A stretch of DNA of 16,033 bases, taken from assembly GCA_031397815.1 (NCBI GenBank), contig JANNMJ010000129.1:1-16033 (forward strand). The letters run 5' to 3'. The notes beneath the pieces were generated by a model, which was not told the origin of the DNA, ran no database searches, and saw only the letters and a list, made by a program, of their open reading frames with translations. Shown here in pieces: positions 13,131 through 16,033 of the stretch (the stretch's first letter is position 1; the number at the start of each line of letters is the position of its first letter). The position numbers and the translations under genes are program-made. Source of the DNA: JANNMJ01 sp031397815. Its GTDB lineage: Bacteria; Bacteroidota; Bacteroidia; Cytophagales; Hymenobacteraceae.

Positions 13131-15374
13131 ATGAAACACCGCTACTTCTGGCTGCTACTTTTCGGATTCTACTCGACCGCGCAGTTTGCTACGGCCCAGT
13201 TAGCGGCTGGCCCGGAACCGCTCCCGGCGTCTGTACAGCCCGTTAAAGAATCGTATTTCGGCACCGACGTAACGGATTCTTACCGGTGGCTCGAAGACGG
13301 CGAGCGCCCCGACACCCAGGAGTGGTACCAGGCGCAGTACACCTACGCCGACCAGACGCTGCACCGGTTGCTGAGCCGCAACGCCATGCTGGCGCGGCTG
13401 AAAGAGCTGACGCAGGAATCGCCTTACCGGATTCGGAAGCTTCAGCGAGTCGGCGGGCGGTTCTTTTTTCTGAAGCGTCGCGCCGGCTCTTCCGTCTGGA
13501 CATTGGCCATGCGCGACGGCCTCGACGGCATCGATAAACAGCTCATCGACCCCTCGGTGGGGCCATTAGCCGCCATCTCCCCGCCAACAATCTCCGAAAT
13601 GGCCGTATCGCCGGATGGCCATTATTTGGCCTACGAGCTTACTTGGGGGGAACCGGAAAACAACAAAGTGCGGGTTTTCGACACGAAAACGGGGAAGCAT
13701 TTGGGCGAAACCATTGTGCAGGCGCACATCAATCCGCTAGCGTGGCTGTCGGATAACCGCTCGTTGATTTATAACAAGGTATCGTCTAAATCGTCGCTTC
13801 AGCTTTTTTTGAGCCAAGTCGGGGCAAAGCCCGGTACTGATAAGCTGATTTTTGGTGACACGTTCGCCCCGAGTGGCGCAACCGCTGCTTCCCTCAAAGC
13901 CGATGGCGGCGCTTTGGCGGCCGGTTCGCCTTGGATTACTGCCCAAATAAGAGTAGCTGGCTCGCCCAATGCCGCTATTTACGTTGCGCCGCTCACCTCG
14001 CTCAAGCAAAAAACGCTTCCTTGGAAGCGGGTCGCAGGGCTGGAAGACCAAGTAAGCGCCATTCACTTACAGGGAACGTTGCTTTTTGGCCTCAGCACGC
14101 ACGACGCTCCGGCGGGCCGCGTTCTGCGCACCAGCCTAGAAACGCCCAATTGGCTATCCGCCGTGCCTGTTCTGGTGCCCGAAAGCCCCACGGAGCTGCA
14201 AGCCCTAAACTCCGCCGCCGACGGTATGTATGTGCTGGGCCGCGATGGCAGCGCCAGCCGCCTCTGGCAATTGCCGCTGCAAACCGGGGTCAAGACGTTT
14301 GAAAACACTACGCCTAAGCTCGTGCCCCTACCTGAAGGCAGCTCGGTGGCCGAATTGGTCACGGAAGCCCGCCTACCAGGCATATTCCTCATTCTGCACT
14401 CTTGGATTGCGGCGCCCCTGACCTATCGCTGGTCGTCAGGTCCGGAATTGATTGAAGCCGATTTACAACCCGCGGGAGATTACGATATCCCCGATCACCT
14501 CGCCACCATCGAGCTGAAAGTGCGTAGTGCGGACGGGGTTCAAATTCCCCTCACGATGATCTATCGGCGAGGCTTGAAACTGAACAGCCACAATCCCACG
14601 CTTTTAACTGCCTACGGCGCATTCGGCAAAACCTTGGTTCCTGAATACGACCCCAGCGAGCTAGCTTGGATTGAGCGGGGCGGCGTGTTGGCCGTGGCGC
14701 ACGTACGCGGTGGTGGCGAATACGGCGAAGCATGGCACCACGCCGGTCGAGCCGATAAAAAACCAACGGGCTGGCAGGATTTAGTAGCCTGCGCCCAACA
14801 CCTGATCGACCAGCATTACACCACTGCCGAACGACTAGCGCTAGAAGGCGCCGACGCCGGCAGCGTCGTAGTAGCCGGAGCGATGATGGAAAAGCCCGAG
14901 CTATTTCAAGCCGTTCTGCTGGATCGCCCCTTGACCGATCTAGTTCGGCATCAGCCAAAAACGTCAGCAATAGCAGAAATAGCTGAGTATGGGTCCCTGC
15001 AGTCAGAATCGGGCTTCCGGGGACGCTTGATTATGAGTTCCTACTTACGAATCAAGGAGCGTGAGCATTACCCAGCCACGCTGATTATCAGCCGGCCGAA
15101 TAACTCTCCAGAAGAAGTCGATTGGCACGCCGGAAAAATGGTAGCAGCCCTTCAAGGTGCAGCCCGCGCCCACAAACCAGTACTCCTAAGGGCCGAGCCA
15201 CCCGCTGACGACGCCGAATCTGCCCGTCAATTGGTATTTGAAAAACGGGCCGATCAGCTCTCATTCCTGCTTTGGCAGATGGATAATGCTGCTTTCCAAC
15301 CCATCGTGTTAGCGAAACGGAAGCGCGTGACTAAATCGCGACCAACTGCTATCTCCAGCTCTCGTCGTAAATAG
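13131..15374 (+). CDS. Secreted prolyl-oligopeptidase-family (S9A) protein, predicted inactive
   Basis: 747 residues from the ATG at 13131, which begins a signal peptide (MKHRYFWLLLFGFYSTAQ, cut near FATAQ); an earlier in-frame TTG at 13095 would spoil it. The N-terminal S9A signature is there (SYRWLEDGERPDTQEWYQAQ), then a beta-propeller (about 90-425, with AVSPDGHYLAYELTWGE) and a hydrolase domain (about 445-715) with LTAYGAFGKTLVPEYDPSEL and RGGGEYGE (526-533). The catalytic positions are changed: the GGSNGG elbow reads GADAG, with Asp575 in place of Ser; the HDDRVVP loop that carries the catalytic Asp reads NNSPEEVD (657-664); and the AGHGAG motif with the His reads AEPPAD, with Pro690 in place of His. 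The frame is intact, so this looks like a pseudopeptidase kept for binding, not a decayed gene. A basic tail (AKRKRVTKSRP, SSSRRK) follows the fold. Confidence 0.88.
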   Translation: MKHRYFWLLLFGFYSTAQFATAQLAAGPEPLPASVQPVKESYFGTDVTDSYRWLEDGERPDTQEWYQAQYTYADQTLHRLLSRNAMLARLKELTQESPYRIRKLQRVGGRFFFLKRRAGSSVWTLAMRDGLDGIDKQLIDPSVGPLAAISPPTISEMAVSPDGHYLAYELTWGEPENNKVRVFDTKTGKHLGETIVQAHINPLAWLSDNRSLIYNKVSSKSSLQLFLSQVGAKPGTDKLIFGDTFAPSGATAASLKADGGALAAGSPWITAQIRVAGSPNAAIYVAPLTSLKQKTLPWKRVAGLEDQVSAIHLQGTLLFGLSTHDAPAGRVLRTSLETPNWLSAVPVLVPESPTELQALNSAADGMYVLGRDGSASRLWQLPLQTGVKTFENTTPKLVPLPEGSSVAELVTEARLPGIFLILHSWIAAPLTYRWSSGPELIEADLQPAGDYDIPDHLATIELKVRSADGVQIPLTMIYRRGLKLNSHNPTLLTAYGAFGKTLVPEYDPSELAWIERGGVLAVAHVRGGGEYGEAWHHAGRADKKPTGWQDLVACAQHLIDQHYTTAERLALEGADAGSVVVAGAMMEKPELFQAVLLDRPLTDLVRHQPKTSAIAEIAEYGSLQSESGFRGRLIMSSYLRIKEREHYPATLIISRPNNSPEEVDWHAGKMVAALQGAARAHKPVLLRAEPPADDAESARQLVFEKRADQLSFLLWQMDNAAFQPIVLAKRKRVTKSRPTAISSSRRK

Positions 15375-15851
15375 GTTACGATTCAGTTTTTTTAAAGGAA
15401 GCCGAACGCTGGAGCAGCTTGTAAGCTCAAGAGGCAATATTACTCAACGAGAGTTTGAGTGATGACCAAGAGGGTTCTTGAAGCCTACCGCCGGCAAAGC
15501 GGAGCAAACGGGCAACCCTTATTGGCGCAGCTATTCGGCGGCGCATTCAGGCTCAGCCGACGAGGATTGCCTCGTTTCTATCTGTCACAAAGGCAGAACA
15601 ATCTTCGAGCAACAGTCCGGTTTGACTCGTCCCGCGCCCAGCTTCCTCGTGTCTCAAAGACAAAGCAACTAGGCAGGGCTAGCTACGAAGGACCGACCCA
15701 GATAACTTCATTTAGCTGCGGCCTTATCAGCGGTAGTTGATAGGTTGCCATTATCGAAGAATATCTCCTATTGGGACATCATTCTCACTCAAGGTATTGA
15801 TGTTCCGTTTGCGGTTTTAACGCGCTCAAGCACATACGGCCCAAACGCAAA
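15375..15851. other. Intergenic region between S9A-like gene and rRNA operon
   Basis: Nearly 480 bp without a gene I can support. It holds a run of seven T after the stop (15388-15395) without a proper stem, a small hairpin AGCTT-GT-AAGCT at about 15416-15427, a hairpin ACGAGG-ATTG-CCTCGT (15560-15575) with a weak T-rich tail that could end the plus-strand transcript, and an imperfect 18-bp direct repeat (15583-15600 and 15650-15667, 14 of 18 identical). Short open frames here lack good starts and recognisable domains. Confidence 0.5.
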
Positions 15852-15891
15852 GAGCCCTCGTCGCGCCTTTGGAGGGCAGCAACGAGGGCTC
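15841..15891 (-). terminator. Terminator of the rRNA operon
   Basis: Perfect 10-bp stem GAGCCCTCGT / ACGAGGGCTC (15852-15861 and 15882-15891) with a 20-nt loop, 13 bp past the 5S 3' end; on the minus strand it is followed by TTTGCGTTTGG. Position and stem make it the likely end of the incoming rRNA transcript, though the T-tract is interrupted. Confidence 0.75.
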
Positions 15892-15903
15892 AATGTAGAT
15901 AAG

Positions 15904-16013
15904 GTTGGCGACTACCGACTCTCCCGCCTGTGACAGCAGTACCATAGGCGCAACGGGGCTTAACGACTCTGTTCGGAATGGGAAGAGGTGAACACCCGCG
16001 CTCTGATCGCCAT
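15904..16013 (-). rRNA. rrf: 5S ribosomal RNA
   Basis: The reverse complement carries the 5S hallmarks: CCATTCCGAACAG (loop B/helix III region), GTTAAGCCCC, GCGCCTATGGTACTGC, GGCGGGAGAGT and a 3' AGTCGCCA that pairs with the 5' TGGCGAT as helix I. About 110 nt. Exact ends are uncertain by a few bases; outside helix I, GATAA (5' side) and TTATC (3' side) could pair as a precursor-processing stem. The 23S and 16S genes would lie beyond the right edge. Confidence 0.95.
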
Positions 16014-16033
16014 TATCAGAACGAACGTTCCCC

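Noticed and set aside
15459..15740. Open frames of 60-90 codons between the S9A-like gene and the 5S gene
   Set aside because: Basic, low-complexity translations without known domains, overlapping frames of equal quality, and hairpins inside; spurious is more likely than a small gene.
1..16033. CRISPR array, prophage, integrase, toxin-antitoxin or classical defence operon
   Set aside because: No regularly spaced repeats, no recombinase or nuclease motifs, and the gene set is ordinary metabolic and envelope genes.

Overview
The window looks like chromosome of a high-GC member of the Bacteroidota, most likely a Cytophagales bacterium of the Hymenobacter type (inference). The reasons are promoter boxes of the Bacteroidota type (TTG, about 20 bp, then TAnnTTTG, for example TACCTTTG ahead of panD), a TonB-dependent receptor with an N-terminal carboxypeptidase-regulatory-like domain, few Shine-Dalgarno sequences, a tRNA gene without encoded CCA, and several proteins of types common in that phylum. 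There is no phage, CRISPR array or intact insertion sequence.

Layout. 184-2381 (minus): a membrane-anchored helical protein of unknown function and a TerB-like protein with a very Gly-rich tail, separated by an inverted pair of GC-rich REP-like repeats and a good terminator. 2573-2708: tRNA-Val(TAC) with its own promoter and terminator. 2737-4923 (plus): a GNAT-like protein, a small CBU_0592-type membrane protein and a secreted DUF2314 protein, probably one transcription unit. 4920-4982: a 63-bp palindrome-bounded element whose two ends supply the TAG stop codons of the two convergent genes around it. 4979-5881 (minus): a secondary esterase containing an EF-hand/dockerin-like calcium loop. 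6092-8007 (plus): a small esterase and a RimK-like ATP-grasp ligase with a histone-H1-like Lys/Ala/Pro tail, joined by a spacer that can form two competing hairpins; a perfect bidirectional terminator follows.

8089-12039 (minus): TonB-dependent receptor, a PAP2-like membrane protein 4 bp downstream, then panD, which has its own promoter. 12277-15374 (plus, divergent from the receptor): a Met-rich secreted TapB/DUF3108-like protein and a secreted prolyl-oligopeptidase-family protein. The latter keeps the fold motifs of peptidase family S9A but appears to have lost all three catalytic residues, so it reads as a pseudopeptidase. These two plus-strand genes share an almost identical 16-bp palindrome abutting the -33 box, which suggests common regulation. 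The right edge holds a 5S rRNA gene on the minus strand with its terminator, the tail end of an rRNA operon coming in from beyond the window.

The most promising unexplained items are the S9A pseudopeptidase and its shared operator with the Met-rich secreted protein, the competing hairpins and H1-like tail of the esterase/ATP-grasp pair, and the element that ends two genes at once.
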